64,000 nucleotides of DNA from Pseudorasbora parva (GCF_024679245.1 NC_090191.1:4667004-4731003); one strand, 5' to 3'. Shown: positions 11,722 through 24,604, counted from the first letter of the stretch. Notes: a model not told the origin generated them from the sequence alone. Numbers and translations: made by a program.

Positions 11722-11895
11722 CAGTGGTGGAGGAAGTACTGAATCTCAGTACTTAAGTAAAAGTAAAAATAACCAGAGATATATTTACTTTAGTAAAAGT
11801 AAAAGTACTACAATGACAATCCTACTTAAGTAAAAGTAAAAAGTACCTGATTTTGAGTATTAAAAGTAAAAGTACTTGCATAACATTTTATTCTA
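11722..11895. repeat. AAGTAAAAGTA-rich interspersed repeat
   Basis: Repeated AAGTAAAAGTAAAAGTAC motifs after GTGGTGGAGGAAGTACTGA are typical of a short non-autonomous DNA element seen across teleosts (possibly hAT-derived). Non-coding. Confidence 0.6.
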
Positions 11896-12150
11896 GTAAT
11901 GTATATATTCTAAAAATTAAAAAGAAGATAACAGTAAGGGCTGTGGCATTTTAATTAAGTTAGTTTTGGGTTAATGTAATTGTGCTTACCATCTGTGACC
12001 CAGTTTACATTCTGACTTACAATTCTGGCCATCTATCAGGGTGATCTGCAGAGTTAAATAGCATTAAGCAACAGAAGACTGGTTATAGATCTTTAAAATA
12101 TTTATTTAACTGTAACAAAGGTACACTGTAAAAAATTTCCCTGTAAAATA

Positions 12151-12530
12151 ACAGTAAAGAGCTGGCAGCAGAGACGCCAGCAGTATACCGTTATTTTTAC
12201 GGTATTCATATGTAAAATGATTTTACGGTAGTAGTCTGTAAACTAGAAAAACGGTATATTTCTGTATTTCTATAATTTACAGTAAAGAGCTGGCAGCAGA
12301 GACGCCAGCAGTATACCGTTATTTTTACGGTATTCATATGTAAAATGATTTTACGGTAGTAGTCTGTAAACTAGAAAAACGGTATATTTCTGTATTTCTA
12401 TAATTTACAGTAAAGAGCTGGCAGCAGAGACGCCAGCAGTATACCGTTATTTTTACAGTATTCATATGTAAAATGACTTTACAGTAGTAGTCTGTAAACC
12501 AGAGATGCTGTATATGTCTGTAGTCACACT
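12151..12530. repeat. Three tandem copies of a 128-bp unit
   Basis: Copies start at 12151, 12279 and 12407. Each begins ACAGTAAAGAGCTGGCAGCA, contains the GGCAGCAGAGACGCC partial palindrome, and ends in CGGTATATTTCTG-type sequence. Copies 1 and 2 are virtually identical; the end of copy 3 diverges. It lies just inside a CACTGTAAAAA end, where such elements carry subterminal repeats. Confidence 0.92.
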
Positions 12531-12540
12531 GTTAAATGAT

Positions 12541-13002
12541 TTCACAGTCTAATATAGTAAACTGTGAGAATTAAAGTAACAACCTAAACAATATATTTTC
12601 AATATATAAATATATATTATAATTTTCAAATAATCACAGAAATATGCTGCATTTTTTTTAAATAAGTTTTTTATTTTTTACTGTATTAGAAACACAATAC
12701 ATTTAGCAGTTTCCTAAAATATTAGTCTTCATTGCAATCAATATTAATTGCAATTAACTTCAGTATTCTCAGGGCTATAGGCAATTGGTTAAGATATGCA
12801 TTATTGTGAATATTATGGAAAATAAGCAATAACTTCAAAATCAAATACCTTTATTCCAAGAGCAATGTCAATGTCAGCATGAATACAAAAAATGGAAAAA
12901 AATACAATAAAACAAAATCCTGTTGGACATTTCTAAGAGATTTCTAGTAGCAAAAAGAGCCTAGTAGAACCTGCTTTAGACTATGGCAATAAACTTGAAG
13001 AG
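12541..13002. other. AT-rich non-coding stretch
   Basis: No ORF, RNA gene or clear repeat boundary seen. Confidence 0.5.
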
Positions 13003-13530
13003 TAAATTCACCCAGCCCATGATTTACTAACCCTCAAGTCAGTATATATGACATTTCTTCTTTTAGATTCTTCTTTTCATTTCAAAATGCTTACGCTACG
13101 TCTGACGTGCGTAACTGGTGTGCAATGTCAGACATAGCGCAAGTGTTTTGTACTGCGAGAGACGCTACACTTTTTTCATAAGCTGAATACGAACGGTGAT
13201 TAGCCTGAAGCTAGATAATTTACTTTATAAAATTTTAAATATGGATATTTTTCTCACACAATAATTCACTTTAGAAGCAATAATTCACTTAAGAAGGCCC
13301 TTTTTAACCCGCCAGAGCCGTGTGGAGCAGTTATATGATGTATATGTGCACTTTTATGGACTTAAAAAAACAGAACAACAATCACTGCCGTTATAAAGCT
13401 TGGAAGAGCTAGGACATTTATTAATATAAATAGAATAATGACAGAATAATGTCATATACACATAGGATGACTTGAGGGTAGGAAATCATGGGCTAATTTT
13501 CATTTTTGTGTGAACTAACCCTTTAAATTC
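13003..13530. repeat. Foldback MITE-like element
   Basis: The left part (AAATTCACCCAGCCCATGATT, then CCTCAAGTCA) is mirrored at the right (TGACTTGAGGGT, AATCATGGGCTAA, GTGTGAACTAACCCTTTAA). This is the widespread cyprinid family ending in GGTTAGTTCACCC. Non-coding. Confidence 0.6.
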
Positions 13531-13974
13531 TTAAATTGCTCAGAGACTGCCCCTAACCCTTACCAAACATGAAGGGAAAAACCTAGTTAAATAAAACCTA
13601 GTTTAATTTAACACATAAATTTGAAGACCTACAAAGTACAGTAAAACATTTTGACAGTAGGCATCAATAATATGCAATTAAAACATTTTAGGGCTTATTT
13701 CATTTCAGGTTACTCTTTAAATTGTCCTGTGAGGTAGGCTTGTATTTTTACCTCTTAAAATAGTCATTTGAGGTAGCTTGTGTATTTACATCTTAGTTTA
13801 TATGGATCCAGGAGAGATGTCCATCACTTTGGTAGCCGTTGTTCCTCTCTGCAGTATTATTCCAGTGTTGCCACTGTCAAACAACAACAAACAATCATAA
13901 TAATAAATAAACTGTAAAATCACGAATGTACAGTATACACTCCAAGCTAATGCTTACAAAAGTTAATTAAAGCT

Positions 13975-15833
13975 GCAAGCAGCATTTAGCGGGGTTCAAG
14001 CATTTAAGGCCTTTTAACCACATAGGCATTAAAGACATTAAGTTTTATTTAGCAAGATTTTAAACACTGAAATAATAGATGGAAAAGTCCATTTACAGCC
14101 AATATAGGCAATTTACCATAAAAAATGCATGGTTTTTATAGCTTTTTAACAGTTATAGCGCCACCTATAGTCCGATCTCTTTAAAACTTTTCATGCTTCA
14201 TCAGCATGTCATGCTACATATACCCAACAATTTTCGTGAATTTTTGAGCTTCCCTTTTGAGTTAGCGCCAACTAGTGGCCGATTTCTTTCAAAAATCTTA
14301 CAGACCTCTAGGACCATGAGTCAAACATGCCCACCAAGTTTCGTTCCGATCGGCCTCTGTTAACCTTGTCTAATAGGTGCTCAAATTTCATTGGCCGATG
14401 GTGGCCATGTTTTTTGAGATGCGCCAATGTCTGCATACCAATTTTCAGGTTAATTGGACTAGCGATCGCGTGGTTATAGCCCTTTTCATGTTTTTTTTCA
14501 CATTATAGCGCCACCAAGTGGCCAATCGTCGCAACATTTTTATCGTGTTCTCAAATTGAGCCGATATACATGTGTACCAAGTTTGGTGACGGTATCTCAT
14601 TTCCTTCTTGAGTTATAGCCTTTTTAGTAAAATAGGCTCCGCCCTGAATGTCCATTTTGAAGCCAATTAGCAAAAATCAATTGAAATTTCAACTTTTTTT
14701 CGATAACTATTGATAAACAGAGACCAGAGAACATTTTGACACTGGTTTGGTTCCGATCGGTCAAAAAACCAGGGACTAGTTTGCAAAAGTAGGTTTTTAA
14801 CATAATTGTGAATATTTAATTAATGATTTGATTGACAGCAATGGTTTTAGAGGCAAATTTGTTCAGCATGAGGAGATCTATCATATGATATGCATATTTT
14901 GTGGATGCGTGAAAAAACATGTGATTTCAGAGCCATAAAACTCGTTAGCGCCAACTAGTGGCCGATTTCTTTCAAAATTCTTACAGACCTCTAGGACCAT
15001 GAGTCAAACATGCCCATCAAGTTTCATTCCGATCGGCCTCTGTTAACCCCATCTAATAGGTGCTCAAATTTCATTGGCCGATGGCGGCCATGTTTTTTGA
15101 GATACGCCAATGTCCTCATAGACGTACATGGGGCCTTGGACCAAGACACTGCATACCAATTTTCAGGTCAATCGGACTAGCGGTCGCGTGGTTACAGCCC
15201 TTTTCATGTTTTTTTCGCATTATAGCGCCACCAAGTGGACAATCATCGCGATTTTTTTATCGTGACCTCAAATTGAGCCGATATACATGTGTACCAAGTT
15301 TGGTGACGATATCTCATTTCCTTCTTGAGTTATAGCCTTTTTAGTAAAATAGGCTCCGCCCTGAACGTCCATTTTGAAGCCAATTAGCATAAATGAATCG
15401 AAATTTCAACTTTTTTTTGATAACTATTGATAAACAGAGACCAGAGAACATTTTGACACTGGTTTGGTTCCGATCGGTCAAAAAACCAGGGACTAGTTTG
15501 CAAAAGTAGGTTTTCAATAAAATTCAAAATGGCGGAAAAATTTGCATACTGGAAATAAAATCTGAGATATACATTTTGTTCGCCAAGGACTCAGCTTTCC
15601 AATGATATATGACACTTGAGTGTGGACTAAACGGTTTAGGAGTTATGAGCCTTTTCTCGCAATTGATTGCTATAGCGCCACCTATGGGCCAATTGGGGTC
15701 ATAGCTTTTCAGGGTCTCCCCAACATGAGTACTACCATCTGACAAAGTTTCAAATTTCCAGCTCTTACGGTTTGGTCTGCACGATGCGTTTTAGCGGAGA
15801 ATAATAATAATAATAATAATAATAATTAAAGCT
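13975..15833 (+). repeat. Cyprinid array repeat, unit 1
   Basis: Begins AATTAAAGCTGCAAGCAGC, followed by GGGGTTCAAGC, and ends in an (AAT)n run that joins the next unit. The internal modules recur: TTATAGCGCCACCTATAG, GCGCCAACTAGTGGCCGATT, CCAGGGACTAGTTTGCAAAA and AAAATGGCGGAAAAATTT. The short ORFs in it are not conserved as proteins. Non-coding. Confidence 0.9.
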
Positions 15834-16076
15834 GCGAGCAGCATTTAGCGGGGTTCAAGCCATTTAAGGTCTTTAAGCATTTGACGCCTTTTGCATGGAA
15901 GGTTTTTAAGCACTGAATGAATTTGAGAGATATCAGGTGAAATGAAATGATTAACTGACAAAATATGATTATAAATATTATAGTAGTGACTTTATAAAGT
16001 CTAAATATGAATTATAGAACAATATTAATCAATTGTATGACAAAATTACTATTTTACTTTGCTAACATGATAAACA

Positions 16077-16160
16077 TGTTGCTAGGTGGTTGCTAGGTTG
16101 TTCTTGATGGTTGTTATGGTGTTGCTAGGCAGTTGTTAGCTGTCACAGATGGTTACTATA
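16077..16160. repeat. GTTGCTAGGN imperfect tandem repeat
   Basis: Several imperfect copies of GTTGCTAGGTGGTTGCTAGG-like sequence, a motif common in fish genomes. Confidence 0.6.
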
Positions 16161-16263
16161 ATGTTTATAGAGTTCTTACTATGTTCTTTGCCTGATTTAA
16201 CACTTAGCTAATCACTGCTAGGATGTGTAGCATGTTGGAAGTGCTGTTTGCTCGAATGACAAA

Positions 16264-16277
16264 CAGACAGACAGACA

Positions 16278-16362
<85 letters not shown>
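16264..16362. repeat. (GACA)n-(CA)n microsatellite
   Basis: A short GACA run followed by about 41 CA dinucleotides. Apparent ORFs of His-Thr or Cys-Val are translation artefacts. Confidence 0.97.
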
Positions 16363-16363
<1 letters not shown>

Positions 16364-18112
16364 ACCTATTTTTGTGAAGTTTTGAGTTTTCGTTCAGGAT
16401 TAATAGGCTTTTGAGCATGTTTTACCACACCTATTCTCTAAATGATCCTGTTATAGCTACCCAAAGTGTAAAGTTCAACATGTTTTTGATAACTATTGAT
16501 CAGGAGAGTCCAGAGAATCATACTGCTGTGGTTTGGTTCCGATCAGGCAAGAAAAACCAAGGACTAGTTTGCAAAACGAGGTTTTTAACATAATTGTGAA
16601 TATTTAAATAAAGATTTGATTGACAGTATTGGTTATAGAGGCAAAGTTGTTCAGTATGAGAAGATCTATCATAATATATGCATATTATGTGGCTGTTTTA
16701 ACCCCACCTGATTAACGAGATGGAAAATACCATTTACAGCCAATACAGGCAATTCACCATAGGAATACATGGTTTTCAAAGCTTTTTAACACTTATAGCG
16801 CCCCCTATACTCCGATCTCCATAAAACTTTGCATGTGTCTTCAACATGTTATGCCACATATACCCAACAATTTTCGTGAAGTTTTGAGTTTCCCCTTAGG
16901 ATTTATAGGCTTTTGAGTGTATTTTGCCACGCCTCTTTTCTAAATGGCCCTGTTATAGCCATCCAAATGCAAAAGTTCAACTTTTTTTCAATAATTATTG
17001 ACCTGGAGTGTCTATAGAATTGTCCTAGACTGGTTTGGTTCCAATTGGGTAAAAAACCAGGGACTAGTTCGCAAAAGTAGGTTTTTAACCTAATTACGAA
17101 AATTTAATTAATGATTTTATTGACAGCAATGGTTCTAGAGGCAAAGTTGTTCAGCATGAGGAGATCTATCATATGATATGCATATTTCATGGATATGTGC
17201 AACACCACGTGATTTCAGAGCCATAAAACTCGTTAGCGCCAACTAGTGGCCGATTTCTTTCAAATTTCTTACAAACCTCTAGGACCATGAGTCAAACATG
17301 CCAACTGAGTTTCGTTCTGATCAACCTCCATTAACCTTGTCTAATAGGTGCTCAAAATTCATTGGTCTATGACGGCCATGTTTTTTGAGATACACCAATG
17401 TCCTCATACACATACATGGTAGCTTGGGCCAAGACACGGCATACCAATTTTCAGGTCAATCGGACTAGCGGTCACGTGGTTATAGCTATTATCATGTTTT
17501 TTCCACATTATAGCGCCACCAAGTGGTCAATCTTCACGTTTTTTTTATCGTGACCTCAGAATGAGCCCATACACATGTGTACCAAGTTTGGTGAAGATAT
17601 CTCATTTCCTTCTTGAGTTATAGCCTCTTTAGTAAAATAGGCTCCGCCTTAAATGTACATTTCCACGCCCCTTTTCGTTCATGAGTCAAAATTTCACCAT
17701 ATTTTTGATAATTATTGATATTCAGACCAGACAGAACATTTTGGCACTGGTTTGGTTCTGATATGTCAAAAAACCAGGGACTAGTTCGCAAAAGTAGGTT
17801 TTTGACAAAATTCAAAATGGCGGAAAAATTTGCATACCGGAAATAAAATACCTCCTATGTTTTTTGTTCGGCTTGAGCCAAGGATTCCAATGATGTAAGA
17901 CACTTGATTGTGCGACAATGGGTTTTTGAGATATAAGCAAAATAGTGACTTTTTTTTGTTTTTTGCGCTATAGCGCCACCTATTGGCCAATCTGGCTCAT
18001 AATTTGAGAACCTCTCCTCGATTTTTGGACTACCTATTGACAAAGTTTCAAGTCTCTAGGCCTTACGGTTTGGTCTGCACGATGAGTTTTACGGCAGAAT
18101 AATAATAATAAT

Positions 18113-19989
18113 AATTAAAGCTGCAAGCAGCATTTGAGCGGGGTTCAAGCATTTAAGGGCGTTTAGGCACTGAGGCATTAAAGACATTAAGTTTTATTTA
18201 GCAAGATTTTAAACACTGAAATAATAGATGGAAAAGTCCATTCACAGCCAATATAGGCAATTTACCATAGGAAATGCATGGTTTTTAAAGCTTTTTAACA
18301 GTTATAGTGCCACCTATAGTCCGATCTCTTTAAAACTTTGCATGCTTCATCAGCATGTCATGCCACATATGCCCAACAATTTTCGTGAATTTTTGAGCTT
18401 CCCTTTTGGGTTAGCGCCAACTAGTGGCTGATTTCTTTCAAAATTCTTACAGACCTCTAGGACCATGAGTCAAACATGTCCACTGAGTTTCGTTCCGATC
18501 GACCTCCGTTAACCCCATCTAATAGGTGCTCAAAATTCATTGGCTGATGGCGGCCATGTTTTTTGAGATACACCAATGTCCTCATAGACTTATATAGTAA
18601 CTTGGGCCAAGACACTGCATACCAATTTTCAGGTCAATCGGACTAGCGGTCGTTGTTTTTTTCACATTATAGCGCCACCAACTGGTCAAACGTCGCGATT
18701 TTTTTATCGAGACAAAAAAATGAGCCCATACACATGTGTACCAAGTTTGGTGAAGATATCTCATTTCCTTCTTGAATTATAGCCTTTTTAGTAAAATAGG
18801 CTCCGCCCACAACATTCTTTTTCCACCCCTTAGCAACCGTAAATCGAAATTTCAACTTTTTCTCAATGAATATTGATACTCAGACTACAGAGAACATTTT
18901 GGCACTGGTTTGGTTCCGATTGGGCAAAAAACCAGGGACTAGTTCGCAAAAGTAGGTATTTAACATAATTGCAAATATTGAATTAATGATTTGACTGACA
19001 GCAATGGTTCTAGAGGCAAAGTTGTTCAATATGAGGAGATCTATCACATGATATGCATATTTTGTGGATGGGTGCCACACCACGTGATTACAGAGCCATA
19101 CAAATCTTTAGCGCCAACTAGTGGCCGATTTCTTTAAAAATTCTTACAGACCTCTAGGGCCATGAGTCAAACATGCCCATCAAGTTTTGTTCCGATCAGC
19201 CTCCGTTAACCTTGTCTTATAGGTGCTCAAACTTCATTGGCCGATAGCGGCCATGTTTTTTGAGATACGCCAATGTTCTCATAGACATACATGGGGCCTT
19301 GGACCAAGACACTGCTTTCCCATTTTCAAGTCAATAAGACTAACGGTCAGGTGGTTATACCCCTTTTTATGTTTTTTTCATGTTATTGCGCCACCATGTG
19401 GCCAGTCGTCGCGATCTTTTTAACGTGACCAAGGACTGAGCTCATTAATATGTGTACCAAGTTTGGTAAAGATATCTCATTTCCTTCTTGAGTTATAGCC
19501 TTATTAGTAAAATAGGCTCCGCCCTGAACATCCATTTTGACGCCCTTTAGCAAACATGAATCGAAATTTCAACTTTTTTTCAATGAATATTGATATTCAG
19601 TCTCCAGAGAACATTTCTGCACTGGTTTGGATCCGATTGGTCAAAAAACCAGGGACTAGTTCGCAAAAGTAGATTTTCGACAAAATTCAAAATGGCGGAA
19701 AAATTTTCATGACGGAAATGAAATCGGAGATATACGTTTTGTTCGTCATGGTCTCAGCTTTCCAATGATATAAGACACTTGAGTGTGGACCAAACGGTTT
19801 AGGAGTTATGAGCCCTTTCGCGCTTTTGGTTGCTATAGCGCCACCTATGGGCCAATCTGGCTCATAATTTGATAACCTCTCCTCGATTTTTGGACTACCT
19901 GTTGACAAAGTTTGAAGTCTCTAGCATTTACGGTTTGGTCTGCACGATCGCTTTTACGGCAGAAGAATAATAATAATAATAATAATAAT
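18113..19989 (+). repeat. Cyprinid array repeat, unit 3
   Basis: 1,877 bp, head GCTGCAAGCAGCATTTGAGC, with the same internal modules. Almost identical to unit 4 over its whole length. Confidence 0.92.
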
Positions 19990-21862
19990 AATTAAAGCTG
20001 CAAGCAGCATTTGAGCGGGGTTCAAGCATTTAAGGGCTTTTAAGCACATAGGCATTAAAGACATTACGTTTTATTTAGCAAGATTTTAAACACTGAAATA
20101 ATAGATGGAAAAGTCCATTCACAGCCAATATAGGCAATTTACCATAGGAAATGCATGGTTTTTAAAGCTTTTTAACAGTTATAGCGCCACCTATAGTCCG
20201 ATCTCTTTAAAACTTTGCATGCTTCATCAGCATGTCATGCCACATATACCCAACAATTTTCGTGAATTTTTGAGCTTCCCTTTTGGGTTAGCGCCAACTA
20301 GTGGCCAATTTCTTTCAAAATTCTTACAGACCTCTAGGACCATGAGTCAAACATGTCCACTGAGTTTCGTTCCAATCGACCTCCGTTAACCCCATCTAAT
20401 AGGTGCTCAAAATTCATTGGCTGATGGCGGCCATGTTTTTTGAGTTACACCAATGTCCTCATAGACTTATATAGTAACTTGGGCCAAGACACTGCATATT
20501 AATTTTCAGGTCAATCGGACAAGCGGTCGTTGTTTTTTTCACATTATAGCGCCACCAACTGGTCAAACGTCGCGATTTTTTTTATCGAGACCAATAATTG
20601 AGCCCATACACATGTTTTCCAAGTTTGGTGAAGATATCTCATTTCCTTCTTGAGTTATAGCCTTTTTAGTAAAATAGGCTCCTCCCACAACATTCTTTTT
20701 CCACCCCTTAGCAACCGTAAATTGACATTTCAACTTTTTCTCAATGAATATTGATTTTCAGACAACAGAGAACATTTTGGCACTGGTTTGGTTCCGATTG
20801 GGCAAAAAACCAGGGACTAGTTCGCAAAAGTAAGTATTTAACATAATTGCAAATATTGAATTAATGATTTGACTGACAGCAATGGTTCTAGAGGCAAAGT
20901 TGTTCAGTATGAGGAGATCTATCACATGATATGCATATTTTGTGGATGGGTGCCACACCACGTGATTACAGAGCCATACAAATCTTTAGCGCCAACTAGT
21001 GGCCGATTTCTTTCAAAATTCTTACAGACCTCTAGGGCCAGGAGTCAAACATGCCCATCAAGTTTTGTTCCGATCAGCCTCCGTTAACCTTGTCTTATAG
21101 GTGCTCAAACTTCATTGGCCGATAGCGGCCATGTTTTTTGAGATACGCCGATGTTCTCATAGACATACATGGGGCCTTGGACCAAGACACTGCTTTCCCA
21201 TTTTCAAGTCAATAAGACTAACGGTCAGGTGGTTATACCCCTTTTTATGTTTTTTTCATGTTATAGCGCCACCATGTGGCCAATCGTCGCGATCTTTTTA
21301 ACGTGACCAAGGACTGAGCCCATAAATATGTGTACCAAGTTTGGTGACGATATCTCATTTCCTTCTTGAGTTATAGCCTTATTAGTAAAATAGGCTCCGC
21401 CCTGAACGTCCATTTTGACGCCCTTTAGCAAACATGAATCGAAATTTAAACTTTTTTTCAATGAATATTGATATTCAGTCTCCAGAGAACATTTCTGCAC
21501 TGGTTTGGTTCCGATTGGTCAAAAAACCAGGGACTAGTTCGCAAAAGTAGATTTTCGACAAAATTCAAAATGGCGGACAAATTTTCATGACGGAAATGAA
21601 ATCGGAGATATACGTTTTGTTCGTCATGGTCTCAGCTTTCCAATGATATAAGACACTTGACCCTTAGGAGCAACGGTTTAGGAGTTATGAGCCCTTTCGC
21701 GCTTTTGGTTGCTATAGCGCCACCTATGGGCCAATCTGGCTCATAATTTGATAACCTCTCCTCGATTTTTGGACTACCTGTTGACAAAGTTTCAAGTCTC
21801 TAGCATTTACGGTTTGGTCTGCACGATCGCTTTTACGGCAGAAGAATAATAATAATAATAAT
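19990..21862 (+). repeat. Cyprinid array repeat, unit 4
   Basis: 1,873 bp, a near-duplicate of unit 3. A clear local difference lies near 21660, where CCCTTAGGAG replaces the unit-3 sequence. Confidence 0.92.
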
Positions 21863-23368
21863 AATTAAAGCTGCAAGCAGCATTTAGCGGGGTTCAAGCC
21901 TTTAAGGCCTTTTAAGCACATAGGCATTAAAGACATTAAGTTTTATTTAGCAAGATTTTAAACACTAAAATAATAGATGGAAAAGTCCATTTACAGCCAA
22001 TATGGGCAATTTACCATAGGAAATGCATGGTTTTTAAAGCTTTTTAACACTTATAGCGCCACCTATACTCCGATCTTTGTAAAACGTTGCATGCTTCATT
22101 AGCATGGTATGCCACACATACCCAACAATTTTCGTGAAGTTTTGAGTTTTCCCTTAGGATTTATAGGCTTTTGAGTATATTTTGCCACGCCTCTTTTCTA
22201 ATTGGCCCTGTTATAGCCATCCAAATACAAAAGTTCAACTTTTTTTCAATGAATATTTATCTAGAGAGTCTATAGAATTGTACTAGACTGGTTTTGTTCC
22301 GATCGGGCAAAAAACCAGGGACAAGTTCGCAAAAGTAGGTTTTTAACATAATTGCAAATATTTAATTAACGATTTGATTGACAGCAATGGTTCTAGAGGC
22401 AAAGTTGTTCAGCATGAGGAGATCTATCAAATGATATGCATATTTTGCCGATGTGTGCAACACCACGTGATTACAGAGCCATAAAACTCGTTAGCGCCAA
22501 CTAGTGGCCGATTTCTTTCAAAATTCTTACAGACCTCTAGGACCATGAGTCAAACATGCCCACCGAGTTTCGTTCCAATCAGCCTCCGATAACCTTGTCT
22601 AATAGGTGCTCAAACTTCATTGGCCGATGGCGGCCATGTTTTTTGAGATACGCCAATATCCTCAGAGACATACATGGGGCCTTGGGCTAAGACACTGCAT
22701 ACCAATTTTCAGGTAAATCGGAGTAGCAGTCGCATGGTTATAGCTATTTGCAGGTTTTTTTCACATTATTGCGCCACCAAGTGGCCAATCGTCGCGATTT
22801 TTTTATAGTGACCTCAAATTGAGCCCATACACATGTGTACCAAGTTTGGTGAAGATATCTCATTTCATTATTGAGTTATAGTCTTTTTAGTAAAATAGGC
22901 TCCGCCCTGAGCGTCCATTTTGAATCCCCTTATCTTCCGTGAATCGAAATTTCAACTTTTTTTCAATGAATATTGATTTTTAGACTACAGAAAACATTTT
23001 GGCACTGGTTTGGTTCCGATTGGTCAAAAAACCAGGGACTAGTTTGCAAAAGTAGTTTTTCGACAAAATTCAAAATGGCGGAAAAATTTTCCTGACGGAA
23101 ATAAAATCGGAGATATACGTTTTGTTCGCCATGGTCTCAGCTTTCCAATGATATAAGGCACTTGAGTATGGACTAAACGGTTTAGGAGTTATGAGCCATT
23201 TTGCGCTTTTGATTGCTGTAGCGCCCCCTATTGGCCAATCGGGGTCATAATTTGATAAGCTCTCCTCGATTTTTGGGCTACCATGTGGCAAAGTGTCAAG
23301 TCTCTAGCCCTTACGGTTTGGTCTGCACGATGCGTTTTAGGGGAGAATAATAATAATAATAAAAACCC
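21863..23368 (+). repeat. Cyprinid array repeat, unit 5 (last, shorter)
   Basis: About 1.5 kb with the same head and modules, more diverged from units 3 and 4. It alone is followed by the family's right-end sequence. Confidence 0.88.
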
Positions 23369-23580
23369 TAACAATTACAATAGTGTTTCAGCACTTCGTG
23401 CTTGAACCCCTAATAATAAAAATCAATACAATTACAATAGGTGTTCAGCACTTCGTGCTTGAACCCCTAATAAAAATCGGTACAATTACAATAGGGTTTC
23501 AGCATTTCATGCTTGAACCCCTAAAAATCAGTACAATTACAATAGGGTTTCAGCACTTCGTGCTTGAACCCCTAATAATA
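23369..23580 (+). repeat. Four tandem copies of the array repeat's right end
   Basis: Units of about 50-57 bp: ACAATTACAATAG, then CAGCACTTCGTGCTTGAACC, CCTAATAA. AGCAC-TTC-GTGCT can form a small hairpin, and GCTTGAACCCC is the reverse complement of GGGGTTCAAGC at the left end of every unit. Thus it marks the true 3' terminus of the family. Confidence 0.88.
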
Positions 23581-23943
23581 CCAGTTCTCTTGTGGTTTAA
23601 TGTGGTAATGCCAGACTGTCAAAACAAAGAGAGCGAGATTAAAGAGCTCACCGATTTATATCAAAGTTCCATTAAAAGTCAAGGAGATTCTTCAGTAGCA
23701 TGGCGACGTGTCTCAAAAGACTTCTTCTGGACGATCATACCGTTCTTCTTGGAGACAACCTTGCCCCTTTTGGCCTTTGTCCCTTTTTCTGGATTTATAC
23801 CAACCAGGCACCTGAAATCCAAATAGTCTAAGATCAGAGTGTTGTAACAACATGCTTTCAGTTAAATGCAATGAATTGTTTTGTTTTTGTCTTTCTTCAT
23901 TGCACAAATAAAGTGGACTTGAATGACATATTAAAGTGACATT

Positions 23944-24125
23944 AAATTAAATTATATTAAAGTCAAGTCAACTTTATTTCTATAGCGCTTTTTACAATGC
24001 AGATTTTTTCCAAGCAGTTACACAGTGTTAAACATGAAAATAATGCAACAGAATTTGATTCGGCTGTACAGCCACTCTGGAGAAAAAAAGTGATGTCATC
24101 AGCTCATTTCAAATATCATACAGCG
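23944..24125. repeat. Cyprinid interspersed repeat (AAGTCAACTTTATTTCTATAG type)
   Basis: Contains TATAGCGCTTTTTACAATGC and CTGTACAGCCACTCTGGAG, a frequent non-coding cyprinid repeat of uncertain class. Confidence 0.55.
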
Positions 24126-24190
24126 ACACTGTGGGCAGATCAGTAATTTAATTTATAATAGTTAATTTAGTTTAGTAATTACATTTATTT

Positions 24191-24192
<2 letters not shown>

Positions 24193-24266
<74 letters not shown>
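24193..24266. repeat. (AT)n microsatellite
   Basis: About 37 uninterrupted AT dinucleotides followed by a T run. Confidence 0.97.
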
Positions 24267-24274
<8 letters not shown>

Positions 24275-24604
24275 TTATTATTACAATTTAGTATATAAAG
24301 CCTGTATAGTCAAGCAAAATACCATGTGTGTGCCTTGAAATGTACAGTACTAATACCATTTTATGCGGAAAAAAATACAAACACATTGATTTAATTGTAT
24401 CTATATAATGATGACAAGTAATGAAGAGTTTTTACCTCTAAATGAATTCCAGAGAGCGGGGTCCCTCATCTTGAAACTGAAGGTTGAATGTAGTTGCAAA
24501 TACAGCAGCAAGTCCCATTGCAAATGTTGGTGTGATGTCCTAAGAGATTACACGGTCCTCAAAGATGATTATCCAACCTTTAACTGGGACTTGCCCAGTT
24601 GCAC

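Larger units (their letters stand above)
15834..18112 (+). repeat. Cyprinid array repeat, unit 2 (with microsatellite insertion)
   Basis: Same head (GCTGCGAGCAGC) and tail as unit 1. It is longer because of a block with GTTGCTAGG-type repeats (about 16077-16160) and a (CA)n tract, then the standard modules. Confidence 0.88.
23620..24604 (-). pseudogene. Degraded transposon-carried protein, C-terminal exons
   Basis: Minus-strand exon 24604-24436 reads TPTFAMGLAAVFATTFNLQF, then LEFI, a TAG where Gln is expected, and Arg. The next exon from 23811 reads CLVGINPEKGTKAKRGKVVS, then KKNG. It shifts frame near 23700, with MLLKNLLDF in another frame and a second stop. From memory this is the conserved C-terminal part of a large fish family of uncharacterised proteins often found in EnSpm-like elements. 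The upstream exons are not identified. Confidence 0.6.

Noticed and set aside
16218..16418. Poly Cys-Val and His-Thr frames
   Set aside because: Direct translation of a CA microsatellite. The same holds at 55135-55588.
15060..21500. Recurring 60-94 codon frames that look conserved between array units
   Set aside because: They recur only because the DNA units are duplicates. They lack shared start and stop positions across diverged units and resemble no protein.
23369..23580. Possible CRISPR-like array (short repeats with a palindrome)
   Set aside because: The spacers are not unique: the whole 50-57 bp unit repeats, in a vertebrate repeat context.
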